59,841 nt of DNA, taken from contig JABDDD010000006.1 in the NCBI GenBank assembly GCA_013287765.1, positions 1 to 59,841 of the forward strand, given 5' to 3'. The notes under the pieces were generated by a model. It was not told the DNA's origin and searched no databases. It saw only the letters and a program-made list of their open reading frames with translations. Source of the stretch: Gammaproteobacteria bacterium (GTDB taxonomy: Bacteria > Pseudomonadota > Gammaproteobacteria > DSM-16500). Positions 45,932 to 55,286 of the stretch are shown piece after piece. Positions within the stretch are counted from its first letter, which is position 1. Each line of letters opens with the position of its first letter. The position numbers and the translations under genes are program-made.

Positions 45932-47058
45932 AACAATGCCTCACATTGCTTAATGAGCGGAAGCTGCCAAAAAGTGTCAGAGAAACGATTGATTGAAAAG
46001 ACTTCGATCGCACGGTTATAGCCTTGTTCGCCTTGTTGCATCCGTTCAGTATGGTTCATGTTATAAAGTTCCAACATTTTTTCAGCAAGAATAATGGGAT
46101 TTTTAGCTTCAATCAAAATACCTGTCTGTCCTACGACTTCTGGAATACCATGAATATGATTGGCTATAATAGGTATTTTGGCAAGCATCGCCTCTAATAA
46201 AACTCGACCAAATGCTTCTTGAATAGAGCTTAAAATAAAAATATCTAAAGCTTTCATTAAACGAAATGCATCGGGTATAAAGCCTGGCATGATCACTTTA
46301 TGGGTTAAATTAAGTGACTCAATTGTTTGTTTTAAAATAGTTCTTTCTTCGCCTTCTCCTAAAATAACTAATTTTGCTTTTGGACAGAGCAATTCAATCG
46401 CTGCAAAAGCTTTAATTAAAGTTAAATGATCTTTTGCTTTAGCAAGCCTGCCTATTGTACCAAAGATAAAATCATCTTTTGATAAATGTAACTGCTCACA
46501 GGCTTCTTTTTGATTAAGTAAAGTAGGTTCCATGCGTTCATGGTCGATTGCATTATAAAGTGTTATAATTTTTTCAGCAGGTATGCGCCAAATATGTCGT
46601 CGCATATTATCGCGTACTGCATTTGAAACGCCGGCAAGAATCATATTTTTTTGCCATAAAAAAGCGACACTTATTTTCCGTCTTATTTTTTTAAAAACAT
46701 TTAATTCATGCATAATAAAAATAGCTGCAGGAATCTGACAAAATTGCGCAACACATAACATAACATACATGGGTTGATAGCGATGACAAATCACTAAATC
46801 AAATTTTTTTTGCCGATAAAGATATAACATTTTTTGAATAGCAGCAATTTTTAAACCACGCGTGGATTTATTTTTTTCTCCTAAATAAATAACATGGTCG
46901 CTTAAATGTTTTTTCGTATTTAATTTATCAGGAGCACTTGCAAGATAAACAACAGTGACTTCAAAAAATTCTTTAGCAAAAATACGGGTGTATTGATTGC
47001 TGATATCAATAAATTGTGTCGCATCCGTGTGACCGAAAATCAGTATATTTTTTCGCAT
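45928..47058 (-). CDS. GT4 glycosyltransferase
   Basis: This 376-residue GT-B enzyme has KFDLVICHRYQPMYVMLCV near 87, FIFGTIGRLAKAKDHLTLIK near 198, VILGEGEERTILKQTI near 230 and IFILSSIQEAFGRVLLEAML near 270. E-x7-E is present in EAFGRVLLEA. It resembles WaaG/WbpT-like enzymes adding core or O-antigen sugars. Its ATG directly follows the stop of the GT2 gene at 47059, so they are co-transcribed. Confidence 0.86.
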   Translation of the reverse strand: MRKNILIFGHTDATQFIDISNQYTRIFAKEFFEVTVVYLASAPDKLNTKKHLSDHVIYLGEKNKSTRGLKIAAIQKMLYLYRQKKFDLVICHRYQPMYVMLCVAQFCQIPAAIFIMHELNVFKKIRRKISVAFLWQKNMILAGVSNAVRDNMRRHIWRIPAEKIITLYNAIDHERMEPTLLNQKEACEQLHLSKDDFIFGTIGRLAKAKDHLTLIKAFAAIELLCPKAKLVILGEGEERTILKQTIESLNLTHKVIMPGFIPDAFRLMKALDIFILSSIQEAFGRVLLEAMLAKIPIIANHIHGIPEVVGQTGILIEAKNPIILAEKMLELYNMNHTERMQQGEQGYNRAIEVFSINRFSDTFWQLPLIKQCEALL

Positions 47059-47871
47059 TTATGCATCCAAGCTTACGTCTTGCAAAATATCTGCCGCATT
47101 AAATGATACTAAACTTTGCTGTAAGCGGCGTTGACCTTTATTGATCGCTTTTTTTGTGGCACCCAAATCGGGGTTAATCACCATGGTTGCATGATTAATA
47201 TGGTCCATATAGTGTAACAAAGTCTCTGAAGGTAAAAATATCATACGATAACCATTGGTGACTAATTTTCGATGTAATACTTTTCCTGCAACGGATTCAC
47301 CCTCTGAAAACCCGGTTTGATATTTTCGTAATAATTCTGTGCGATATAACGCACAATGACTGCGTAAATAAAAATAATTATCACCCACCCCTTCTAATGC
47401 ATGATCTTTTTTACCAATCAATTGATAATATTTTTTTTGAAAAAAATATTCTACTGCTTTAAACAGACGACGCCAAGCAGGTTTTGCTTCTAATTTCCAA
47501 GAACCCACTCCGCCTATTAAAGGATCGCTTTCTATTTGTTTTAATAAAAAAGATAACCAATCAGGATGATGCACCAGCGTATCCGTATGAATCGAGAGTA
47601 CAAAAGGGGTTGTCACTGCTTGTAACCCAAGATCTAGCGCACGAGAATGCGAAAGTGGCGGTGATTCACCAGGAATACTCTGGCGTTCAATGAGCTTAAT
47701 CCAACGAACTGTGCGTAAATATTCTAACGAATCATCTTGCGAATCATTATCAATCACAACTACCGTTGCAAGATTTAAATCAGTATATTTTCGAATAAGT
47801 CTTAGACAAAGTTTAGTTAATTCAACTGTTTTGAAGTTGGGAATTAAAATTGTGACTTTTTGCGTTGTCAT
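47059..47871 (-). CDS. GT2 glycosyltransferase, rhamnosyltransferase-like
   Basis: This 270-residue GT2 enzyme has VTILIPNFKTVELTKLCLRL (about 5-24), VVIDNDSQDDSLEYL near 38, SHSRALDLGLQAV and FVLSIHTDTLVHHPDW, where His-Thr-Asp replaces the usual Asp-x-Asp. It resembles WbbL/RfbF-like rhamnosyltransferases, which fits the rml genes starting 90 bases away on the other strand. GGAG lies eight bases before ATG 47871. Confidence 0.8.
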   Translation of the reverse strand: MTTQKVTILIPNFKTVELTKLCLRLIRKYTDLNLATVVVIDNDSQDDSLEYLRTVRWIKLIERQSIPGESPPLSHSRALDLGLQAVTTPFVLSIHTDTLVHHPDWLSFLLKQIESDPLIGGVGSWKLEAKPAWRRLFKAVEYFFQKKYYQLIGKKDHALEGVGDNYFYLRSHCALYRTELLRKYQTGFSEGESVAGKVLHRKLVTNGYRMIFLPSETLLHYMDHINHATMVINPDLGATKKAINKGQRRLQQSLVSFNAADILQDVSLDA

Positions 47872-47912
47872 GTATACTACTCCGTTTTAAAAATCAGCTG
47901 TTTTACTAAAGC

Positions 47913-47933
47913 AGCATTTGCATATTAAATGCT
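47913..47933. promoter_or_regulatory. Inverted repeat in the rmlA divergent gap
   Basis: AGCATTT-GCATATT-AAATGCT is a perfect 7+7 palindrome in the 89-base gap, and a third AGCATTT follows at 47941. It could be an operator for the rml operon or the divergent GT genes. No regulator gene is in the window. Confidence 0.3.
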
Positions 47934-47960
47934 AAGTAATAGCATTTTGTAAAGGATATC

Positions 47961-48842
47961 ATGAAAAAAAAATTAACAAGAAAAGGTATTTTATTAGCAG
48001 GGGGGCATGGGACGCGATTTTATCCTGCGACACGTAGCATTTCTAAACAATTATTACCCGTTTATGATAAACCTATGCTGTATTATCCTTTATCTACTTT
48101 AATGCTGGCTGGAATTCAAGAAATTTTACTGATTACCTGGCCGCATGAAATTGAATTATTTCAAAAATTACTAGGCGATGGCTCGCAATGGGGTATTCAC
48201 TTAGAATATACTACGCAAGTTGCTCCACGTGGGATCGCAGAAGCTTTTATTTTAGCAGAATCGTTTATTAATAATGACTCGGTGTGTTTGATTTTAGGTG
48301 ATAATATTCTATATGGGGATGGGATAGCTGCTATTTTGCAAGAAGCTAATGCATCAGAAGAAAAGGGCACTATTTTTGGTTATTATGTGCATGATCCTGA
48401 GCGATATGGGGTGATTGAATTCGATGCTTTTGATCAACCCATTAATATTATTGAAAAACCCACTCACGCATCGTCTCATTATGCTGCCATTGGCCTTTAT
48501 TTTTTTGATAACGAAGCGATTGAAATTGCTAAATCATTGACCCCTTCAAATCGAGGGGAACTTGAAGTGACGGATATGAGTCGTTATTATCTACAGCAAC
48601 AAAAATTAAATATTATTAAATTAGGCCGAGGCGTTGCATGGCTTGATACCGGGACGCCGAGTTCGTGGCTGGAAGCTTCTAATTTTATACAAATTTTAGA
48701 ACATAGACAGGGCTTAAAAATCGGGTGTCCTGAAGAGGTTGCCTTACGCATGGGGTATATTAATAAAGCGCAGTTAATTGAATTAGCAAAGCCTTTATTA
48801 AAAAGTGGTTATGGCCAGTATCTAGAACAATTGGTGAAATAA
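47961..48842 (+). CDS. rmlA: Glucose-1-phosphate thymidylyltransferase
   Basis: This 293-residue protein has GILLAGGHGTRFYPATRS (about 9-26), SKQLLPVYDKPMLYYPLSTL, LILGDNILYGDG near 110 and GVAWLDTGTPSSWLEAS near 218, all diagnostic of RmlA. It makes dTDP-glucose. AAAGGA lies before ATG 47961. First of four consecutive rhamnose genes; order A-C-D-B. Confidence 0.96.
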   Translation: MKKKLTRKGILLAGGHGTRFYPATRSISKQLLPVYDKPMLYYPLSTLMLAGIQEILLITWPHEIELFQKLLGDGSQWGIHLEYTTQVAPRGIAEAFILAESFINNDSVCLILGDNILYGDGIAAILQEANASEEKGTIFGYYVHDPERYGVIEFDAFDQPINIIEKPTHASSHYAAIGLYFFDNEAIEIAKSLTPSNRGELEVTDMSRYYLQQQKLNIIKLGRGVAWLDTGTPSSWLEASNFIQILEHRQGLKIGCPEEVALRMGYINKAQLIELAKPLLKSGYGQYLEQLVK

Positions 48843-49400
48843 ATGCAAATGACTCAAGGTGAATTATCAGGGATTGTCATACTAAAACCACAGGTGTTTC
48901 ATGATGAACGTGGATGTTTTTATGAATCTTATCAAGCAGAACGTTTTGCTAAATCTATGCTTCCAGAAAAATTTGTGCAAGACAATTGTTCTCGTTCGCA
49001 AAAAAATGTATTGCGTGGATTACATTTCCAAAAAGAATACCCACAAGGTAAATTAGTATTCGTCACTTTTGGTAGTATTTTGGATGTGATGGTTGATATT
49101 CGCTTAGGGTCGCCTAGTTTTGGTAAAGCAATGGCGCTTGAATTAAATGATCAAAACTGTCTGCAAGTTTATATTCCGCCTGGTTTTGCCCATGGTTTTT
49201 GTGTTTTATCTGCAAGAGCGGATGTTACTTATAAATGCACTGATTTTTACTCACCTGCGCATGAATGTGGGTTAATTTGGAATGATCCTGATTTACAGAT
49301 TCCTTGGCCTATCATGATGCAACCTATTATTTCTCCAAAAGATCAAGTGTATTCCCGATTAAAAGATTTTCCAAAGGATCAATTGCCGCAATTTATATGA
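48843..49400 (+). CDS. rmlC: dTDP-4-dehydrorhamnose 3,5-epimerase
   Basis: This 185-residue cupin has VFHDERGCFYESYQ near 16, the catalytic NVLRGLHFQKEYPQGKLV near 56, DVMVDIRLGSPSFG, IPPGFAHGFCVLS and YKCTDFYSPAHE with the catalytic Tyr. It is a full-length RmlC. The ATG directly follows the rmlA stop. Compare the RmlC-like protein at 30955, which lacks the Tyr. Confidence 0.95.
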   Translation: MQMTQGELSGIVILKPQVFHDERGCFYESYQAERFAKSMLPEKFVQDNCSRSQKNVLRGLHFQKEYPQGKLVFVTFGSILDVMVDIRLGSPSFGKAMALELNDQNCLQVYIPPGFAHGFCVLSARADVTYKCTDFYSPAHECGLIWNDPDLQIPWPIMMQPIISPKDQVYSRLKDFPKDQLPQFI

Positions 49401-50248
49401 AAATTTTAATTACAGGTGGAAATGGTCAACTGGCTTATGATCTTAAGACGTTGGCGCAACAAAAAAATTATCACGTCTATGCGCCTGATCGTTATGCGTT
49501 AGATATCACAGAGCCTGATAAAGTCATGCAGGTGATAACAGGATTTCAACCAGATGTTGTTATTAATACCGCAGCGTATACATTAGTTGATCGAGCAGAA
49601 GAAGAAATGACTTCTGCTTTTCTAGTGAATCGTGACGGCGCACAGTTTGTGGCTGAGGCCTGTCAAGCTATTCAAGCGCTTTTATTACATGTTTCCACTG
49701 ACTATGTTTTTTCAGGCGATGAAAATCGTCCGCTGAATGAGCAAGATGCCGTTGCGCCGCTTAATTTATATGGCATGAGTAAATGGCAAGGGGAAGAAGC
49801 TGTTCGATTGTATTGTGAAAGACATATTATTTTAAGAGTCAGTGCTGTGTTTGGATTGCATGGACATAATTTTGTAAAAACAATTTTACGTTTAGCTAAA
49901 GAACGTGATTATTTATCGATTGTTGATGATCAAATCACTTGTCCGACTTCAGCTTTTTCTATTGCTGAGACTTTATTAGCGTTAACCAATGCTGCAACCT
50001 TTGGTACTTTTCATTATTGTGGCAATGAAGCAATGAGTTGGTATGACTTTGCTAATAAAATTTTAGAGTTTGGGTCAAATCAAACACCCATTCGCCCCCT
50101 ACGGAGTGCTGATTATTTTACACTTGCAAAACGCCCACGTTATTCTGTATTAGATTGTCAAAAAATATTAAATACTTTTGGTATTAAACGACCCAATTGG
50201 GAATTGGATTTGCAACAAGTGATTCATGGATTATTAGTTAATGCGTAA
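49397..50248 (+). CDS. rmlD: dTDP-4-dehydrorhamnose reductase
   Basis: From ATG 49397 (ATGA overlap with rmlC) the protein has 283 residues. MKILITGGNGQLAYDLKTL opens it, followed by NTAAYTLVDRAEEE, VSTDYVFSGDENRPLNE, YGMSKWQGEE with the catalytic Tyr-Lys, and DDQITCPTSAF. All are RmlD hallmarks. A longer in-frame start at 49304 lies inside rmlC and is not supported. It makes dTDP-L-rhamnose. Confidence 0.95.
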   Translation: MKILITGGNGQLAYDLKTLAQQKNYHVYAPDRYALDITEPDKVMQVITGFQPDVVINTAAYTLVDRAEEEMTSAFLVNRDGAQFVAEACQAIQALLLHVSTDYVFSGDENRPLNEQDAVAPLNLYGMSKWQGEEAVRLYCERHIILRVSAVFGLHGHNFVKTILRLAKERDYLSIVDDQITCPTSAFSIAETLLALTNAATFGTFHYCGNEAMSWYDFANKILEFGSNQTPIRPLRSADYFTLAKRPRYSVLDCQKILNTFGIKRPNWELDLQQVIHGLLVNA

Positions 50249-51257
50249 TATATTAGTGACAGGCGGCGCTGGGTTTATTGGCGCTAATTTTGTGCGGCAT
50301 ATATTAGCAAGTGATGCTAATAAACTATTATTAGTTAATTTGGATTTATTGACCTACGCGGGTTCTCTTGATAATTTACAGGATGTATCTGATCCACGGC
50401 ATATTTTTGTGCGAGGAGATATAAAAGATACTGATCTCATCATGCGTTTATTGCAAGAATATCAAATCGATACGATTGTACATTTTGCTGCAGAAAGTCA
50501 TGTGGATCGTTCTATTTCAGCGCCGCATTGTTTTATTGAAACCAATATTTTAGGGACGTTTACTTTATTACAAGCCGCTCGACAGTATTGGTTGCAACAA
50601 AAAAAATGGGATGAACAACACTGTCGATTTCATCATATTTCAACAGATGAAGTGTATGGCTCTCTTCAATTAGGTGAGAAAGCGTTTGATGAAAAAAGCC
50701 GCTATGCGCCTAATTCACCTTATTCAGCAACTAAAGCAAGTTCAGATCATTTAGTGCGTGCTTATTATCATACTTATCAGTTACCTATGACGATGAGTCA
50801 TTGTTCTAATAATTATGGGCCTTATCAACATACAGAAAAATTAATCCCAACTATTATTCGAGCTTGTATGCATAATCAAGCTATTCCTATTTATGGCGAT
50901 GGTTCTAATATTCGAGATTGGCTTTATGTTGAAGACCATTGTCGTGGGATTGTTGATATTTTACAACATGGAAAAGTGGGCGAGACTTATAATTTAGGCG
51001 GTCATTGCGAAATGAGTAATTTGTCTCTTGCTAAAGAAATTTGCGCTCTTATGGATAAGTATTTTCCTAAAAAAAATTTATATCAAGAGAATATTCAATT
51101 TGTGCAAGATCGCCCTGGGCATGATTGGCGTTATGCAATTGATAGTCATAAAATTTTTCAAGAATTACATTGGCGTCCATTGGAGTCTTTTGCCAGTGGT
51201 TTAGAAAAGACTGTGCGATTTTATATAGGTGATATCCACAATCAAGACAAATTATGA
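50241..51257 (+). CDS. rmlB: dTDP-glucose 4,6-dehydratase
   Basis: This 338-residue SDR has ILVTGGAGFIGANFVRHIL (about 4-22), NLDLLTYAGSLDNL, FAAESHVDRSI, HISTDEVYGSL with the catalytic Asp-Glu, YSATKASSDHLVRAY and SNNYGPYQHTEKLIP. It is typical RmlB. It overlaps rmlD by 8 bases, last of the rhamnose set. It differs from the CDP-glucose dehydratase at 27065 in these motifs. Confidence 0.96.
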   Translation: MRNILVTGGAGFIGANFVRHILASDANKLLLVNLDLLTYAGSLDNLQDVSDPRHIFVRGDIKDTDLIMRLLQEYQIDTIVHFAAESHVDRSISAPHCFIETNILGTFTLLQAARQYWLQQKKWDEQHCRFHHISTDEVYGSLQLGEKAFDEKSRYAPNSPYSATKASSDHLVRAYYHTYQLPMTMSHCSNNYGPYQHTEKLIPTIIRACMHNQAIPIYGDGSNIRDWLYVEDHCRGIVDILQHGKVGETYNLGGHCEMSNLSLAKEICALMDKYFPKKNLYQENIQFVQDRPGHDWRYAIDSHKIFQELHWRPLESFASGLEKTVRFYIGDIHNQDKL

Positions 51258-51302
51258 TACTATTCATTCAGTTTACGGAAAAAAGAAAACGGTGATAACA
51301 GC

Positions 51303-52181
51303 ATGAAAGTCACAAAAGCTATTTTCCCGGTAGCAGGCCTTGGGACACGATTTTTGCCAGCGACAAAAGCAAATCCTAAGGAAATGATGCCAATTGTTGA
51401 TAAACCACTGATTCAATATGCAGTGGAAGATGCGATTGCGGCAGGTATTACCGAGCTTATTTTTGTTACCAGCAGCAGTAAACGGGCGATTGAGGATCAC
51501 TTTGACTCTAATTTTGAATTAGAATCTAATTTATTAGAACGAGGCAAATTTGATTTATTAGAAATAGTTCGCAGCATTCTTCCGAATGGTGTTTCTTGTG
51601 CGTATGTTCGACAAAAATCTCCACGCGGGTTAGGGCATGCTGTTTTATGCGCGCAACAACTTATTTCTAATGAACCTTTTGCCGTTGTCTTAGCAGATGA
51701 TTTAATTGATGGCGGAAAAAAAACTTGCTTGCAACAAATGATGGATGTGTTTCAAGAAACGCAATCCAGTGTGATTGCGGTTGAAAAAATATTACCGCTT
51801 GCCAGCAAAAAATATGGCATTGTGGATGTGATTCCAACGCAGAATCGATTGATGCCTATTCGTGGGATTGTTGAAAAACCCCATCCAGACCAAGCGCCTT
51901 CTAATTTTGGTGTCGTCGGACGTTATATTTTAACGCCTGCTATTTTTCCTTTATTACAAAATACCACGGTTGGTTCTAACAATGAAATTCAATTAACTGA
52001 TGCAATTGCCGCTTTATTAACAACAGAATCGATCAATGCCTTGCAATTTTCCGGCATTCGTTATGATTGTGGCAGCAAATTAGATTATTTACGAGCAACC
52101 ATTGCGTATGCATTGAAGCATCCAGAACTTGCGACAGATTTTTCATTATTACTAAGAGAATTTGCAGAATGTATAGTTTGA
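51303..52181 (+). CDS. galU: UTP-glucose-1-phosphate uridylyltransferase
   Basis: This 292-residue protein has FPVAGLGTRFLPATKANPKE (about 8-27), VDKPLIQYAVEDAIAAG, GLGHAVLCAQ near 108, FAVVLADDLID near 126, and VEKPHPDQAPSNFGVVGRY near 189. It makes UDP-glucose for ugd, two genes downstream. The product can also feed the initiating transferase if that uses UDP-glucose. Confidence 0.95.
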   Translation: MKVTKAIFPVAGLGTRFLPATKANPKEMMPIVDKPLIQYAVEDAIAAGITELIFVTSSSKRAIEDHFDSNFELESNLLERGKFDLLEIVRSILPNGVSCAYVRQKSPRGLGHAVLCAQQLISNEPFAVVLADDLIDGGKKTCLQQMMDVFQETQSSVIAVEKILPLASKKYGIVDVIPTQNRLMPIRGIVEKPHPDQAPSNFGVVGRYILTPAIFPLLQNTTVGSNNEIQLTDAIAALLTTESINALQFSGIRYDCGSKLDYLRATIAYALKHPELATDFSLLLREFAECIV

Positions 52182-53785
52182 TTCGCAAAAATCATACGGT
52201 TTATATTTTTGCAGCGATTATTAGCTTTTTATTTTCTTATGCTATTAATCATAATAATTGGGTGATCAATCCAGATGCTGTTTGTTATTTAGTCTCTGCT
52301 TCTACCTTGCAACAAGGATTGCAGACAGCCATGAATATTTGTGGCCAAGCTAAATGGCCTTTTTATTCTATATTAATTGCAAATATTCAACAGGTGAGTC
52401 ATTTATCTTTTTTGCAGTCGGCCTATCTTTTAAATAGCTTTTTAACTTGCGCCACTGTGCTTATTTTTATTAAAATTGTTTCATTGTTGAATGATTTATT
52501 AAAAATAGAAACAGGCACAAATAAGCTTAGAATATTATGGTTTGCTGCACTAGTTATTTTATTGGCAAATAAGTTAAATGTCGTTCGCCCGGATATTATT
52601 CGTGATCACGGCTATTGGGCTTTTTATTTATTATCTATTTTTATGTTATTAAAATATTTTAACAAGCCCCATTGGAAAATCGCATGCCTTTGGAGTATCA
52701 GTATTTTCATGGCCACTCTTTTTCGCATTGAAGGGATTTTCTTTTTAATTTTTATGCCTTGGATTGCTTGGTGTGTGCCTGTCCCTTGGGTTGATCGGTT
52801 CCGGCAGTTTTTAGCATTAAATACTCTGACAATTTTAGTGGGAATCAGTATTAGTATTTGGTTTTTGCATCATCCGCAGCAACTGTATTCTTTTAAACGC
52901 TTAGATGAAGTTTATTATCAATTATCGCATGGTCTGTTATTTTTATCGCAACGTTATTATTGGCAAGGAAATGCTTTAATTACGTATGTATTAGGTCATG
53001 GTACCGCAATTGATGGTGCTTATTTATTATTTATGACTCTTTTGGTTTGGTATGTCACAATTGTTTTCTTTAATTTATCTATTGTTAGCAGTGTATTATT
53101 CATTTATGCTTTTTATCAAAAAATATTTCCAAAGAAAAATAGAGTATCATGGGTATTAAAAAGTTATATCTTAATTAATGTGATTGTGACTTTAGCATTT
53201 TTGGGCGAAAATATGTTTTTATCTGCCCGCTATGTTTTAGCGCTTTCACTGACTTTCATGCTTTGGATCCCTTTTGCCTTAAATAAAATATGGACAATGC
53301 AACAACAACGGCATCGAACCTGGCCGTTGACTTTAGTGATTGTTTGTCTTTGTATTTCAGGAATAGGCGGTATTTTTGATTTTGGTTATTCTAAAAAATA
53401 TATTTATGACGCAGGGAGCTGGATTGCCAAAAATGTACCAAAAAAAGCAGTGGTCTACAGCAATGATTTTCAAGTCATGTACTATTCGGAACACTTTGGT
53501 AATCAAATTTTTGTGGCGAGCCAAGCATTAATTACACCGGGTGTTCATGCTATTTTTGTAAAAAATAATTGGAAAAATTTTGATTTTATTGCTTTACGTT
53601 TTACTAAAAAAGATATTGATAATAATTTTAAAGTATTAGAAAAAATTAAATGGCAACCTATTGAAGTTTTTCAAAATAAAAGAGGAGATTGCGTGTTGAT
53701 TTATTCAACAGCGCATTTACAGAATTTAACAGTTGCCATGCAAGAAAAAGTCAAAAAAATGAAATTTAAAAGTTGGACGAATTGA
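52169..53785 (+). CDS. Multi-pass membrane protein, probable GT-C enzyme
   Basis: From ATG 52169 (13-base overlap with galU) the protein has 538 residues. Helix 1 is near 11-27, followed by a loop with NNWVINPDAVCYLVSAS and then about ten more helices. A C-terminal soluble part (about 420-538) has AVVYSNDFQVMYYSEHFG. The Asn-Pro-Asp in the first loop fits the GT-C acidic motif. The earlier in-frame start at 52067 lies inside galU and is unlikely. Possibly a glycosyltransferase using a polyprenyl-phosphate sugar. Confidence 0.75.
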   Translation: MYSLIRKNHTVYIFAAIISFLFSYAINHNNWVINPDAVCYLVSASTLQQGLQTAMNICGQAKWPFYSILIANIQQVSHLSFLQSAYLLNSFLTCATVLIFIKIVSLLNDLLKIETGTNKLRILWFAALVILLANKLNVVRPDIIRDHGYWAFYLLSIFMLLKYFNKPHWKIACLWSISIFMATLFRIEGIFFLIFMPWIAWCVPVPWVDRFRQFLALNTLTILVGISISIWFLHHPQQLYSFKRLDEVYYQLSHGLLFLSQRYYWQGNALITYVLGHGTAIDGAYLLFMTLLVWYVTIVFFNLSIVSSVLFIYAFYQKIFPKKNRVSWVLKSYILINVIVTLAFLGENMFLSARYVLALSLTFMLWIPFALNKIWTMQQQRHRTWPLTLVIVCLCISGIGGIFDFGYSKKYIYDAGSWIAKNVPKKAVVYSNDFQVMYYSEHFGNQIFVASQALITPGVHAIFVKNNWKNFDFIALRFTKKDIDNNFKVLEKIKWQPIEVFQNKRGDCVLIYSTAHLQNLTVAMQEKVKKMKFKSWTN

Positions 53786-53813
53786 TTTTTTAAAGAGACA
53801 AAGGGAGATTGAC

Positions 53814-55151
53814 TTGAATATTGCTGTTATTGGAGCGGGCTACGTGGGGCTTGTTACTGCAGGATGCTTCGCTGAATTAGGGAATCATGTTGTTTGTATT
53901 GATACTGATTCTAATAAAATAAATGATTTAAAAAAAGGAATGGTGCCTATTTTTGAGCCGGGATTGGCGACTTTAATTCAATCTAATTTATTAAACGGCC
54001 GATTGCAATTTATGCATTCGTTAGTCGCTCTCAAAGTGCATCCACAAATTATTTTTATTGCCGTTGGCACACCCAGTGATATTGAAGGCAGTGCAGATAC
54101 GCAATATGTATTACAAGCGGCTAAAAATATTGGCGAGTATCTTCAGCAATATTGTGTGATTGTTGATAAATCAACAGTTCCAGTCGGCTTGTCTCAGCAA
54201 TTAACTGCAGTGATTCAAGCTGAACTTAACAAACGTCAGCAAACTTTTTGTTTTGATACGGTCAGTAATCCTGAATTTTTGCGTCAAGGGGCTGCGATTG
54301 ATGATTTTATGCGGCCTGATCGCATTATTATTGGTATGGGTTTAAATTCTATTATTGCAAAAGAGAGGATGTTGGAATTATATTTACCGATCGTGCGACA
54401 TCCTGAAAAAATTTATTTCATGAGTATTAAAGATGCGGAAATGACGAAATATGCTGCCAATGCTATTTTAGCCACCAAAATTTCATTTATGAATGAAATT
54501 GCGGTGCTTTGTGAACAGATGGGGGTAGATGTTGAAAATGTCAGAATGGGCATTGGATCAGATTCACGTATTGGCAATGCATTTATTTATCCCGGATGTG
54601 GTTATGGCGGGTCTTGTTTTCCTAAAGATGTCCAAGCATTAATTAAAATGGCTGAAACGTATGATTTTGACCCGCTGATATTACGAGCGGTGCAAAAAAG
54701 AAATCAATTGCAAAAACAATTTTTAGCAGAAAAAATTATTGATTTGTTTGGTCATGATTTGTCGAATATTACAATTGGTGTTTGGGGTTTAGCTTTTAAA
54801 CCTGAGACGGATGATTTGCGTGAGGCGTCCTCTTTGGTTTTGCTGGAAAATTTATTGGCGCACAAAGCACATATTCAAGCCTATGACCCTGTTGCGATTC
54901 AAAAAGCCAGGCAATCTTTCCCACCCTCTTGGTTTAATGCCGATCGATTACAATTAGTTGATCAACAATATGATGCGTTACAGAATGCGGATGCTTTAGT
55001 TTTGGTCACAGAATGGAAACCTTTTTGCTATCCTGATTTCAAAAGAATGAAAACATTAATGCGACGTCATATTATTTTTGATGGACGTAATCAATATGAT
55101 CCGTTGCAAATGAAAAAAGTTAAATTTAAATATTATGGAATTGGACGATAG
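53814..55151 (+). CDS. ugd: UDP-glucose 6-dehydrogenase
   Basis: This 445-residue protein has NIAVIGAGYVGLVTAGCFAE at the N-terminus, FIAVGTPSDIEGSADT, TVPVGLSQQL, PEFLRQGAAIDDFMRPDRII, MTKYAANAILATKISFMNE with the catalytic Lys and Asn, and GCGYGGSCFPKDVQAL with the catalytic Cys. It converts UDP-glucose to UDP-glucuronate. The TTG start at 53814 has GGGAG upstream. Contrast with the Cys-less relative at 10968. Confidence 0.95.
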   Translation: MNIAVIGAGYVGLVTAGCFAELGNHVVCIDTDSNKINDLKKGMVPIFEPGLATLIQSNLLNGRLQFMHSLVALKVHPQIIFIAVGTPSDIEGSADTQYVLQAAKNIGEYLQQYCVIVDKSTVPVGLSQQLTAVIQAELNKRQQTFCFDTVSNPEFLRQGAAIDDFMRPDRIIIGMGLNSIIAKERMLELYLPIVRHPEKIYFMSIKDAEMTKYAANAILATKISFMNEIAVLCEQMGVDVENVRMGIGSDSRIGNAFIYPGCGYGGSCFPKDVQALIKMAETYDFDPLILRAVQKRNQLQKQFLAEKIIDLFGHDLSNITIGVWGLAFKPETDDLREASSLVLLENLLAHKAHIQAYDPVAIQKARQSFPPSWFNADRLQLVDQQYDALQNADALVLVTEWKPFCYPDFKRMKTLMRRHIIFDGRNQYDPLQMKKVKFKYYGIGR

Positions 55152-55156
55152 GTGCT

Positions 55157-55187
55157 CTAGTTGTATCTAGTTGTATCTAGTTGCTAT
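55157..55187. repeat. Short tandem repeat after ugd
   Basis: CTAGTTGTAT-CTAGTTGTAT-CTAGTTGCTAT, two perfect ten-base units and one changed unit, starting 5 bases after the ugd stop. It marks the border between the polysaccharide locus and the lpxC-secA block. Confidence 0.8.
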
Positions 55188-55218
55188 ATCTTAAGAACAA
55201 TATTTTACCTTTTTTAAT

Positions 55219-55224
55219 TATAAT
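55219..55224 (+). promoter_or_regulatory. Possible -10 box before lpxC
   Basis: Perfect TATAAT in the AT-rich 135-base gap, about 62 bases before ATG 55287. No good -35 is seen at 16-18 bases, so support is limited. Confidence 0.3.
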
Positions 55225-55286
55225 TTTAAATATTGTGCTTTTGTGTTATTATTATTCGATGTTGTTTGATGAAAGTGATATTAGGA

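Noticed and set aside
55157-55187. Possible CRISPR or attachment site
   Set aside because: Units are directly adjacent without spacers and only ten bases long; no integrase gene is nearby.
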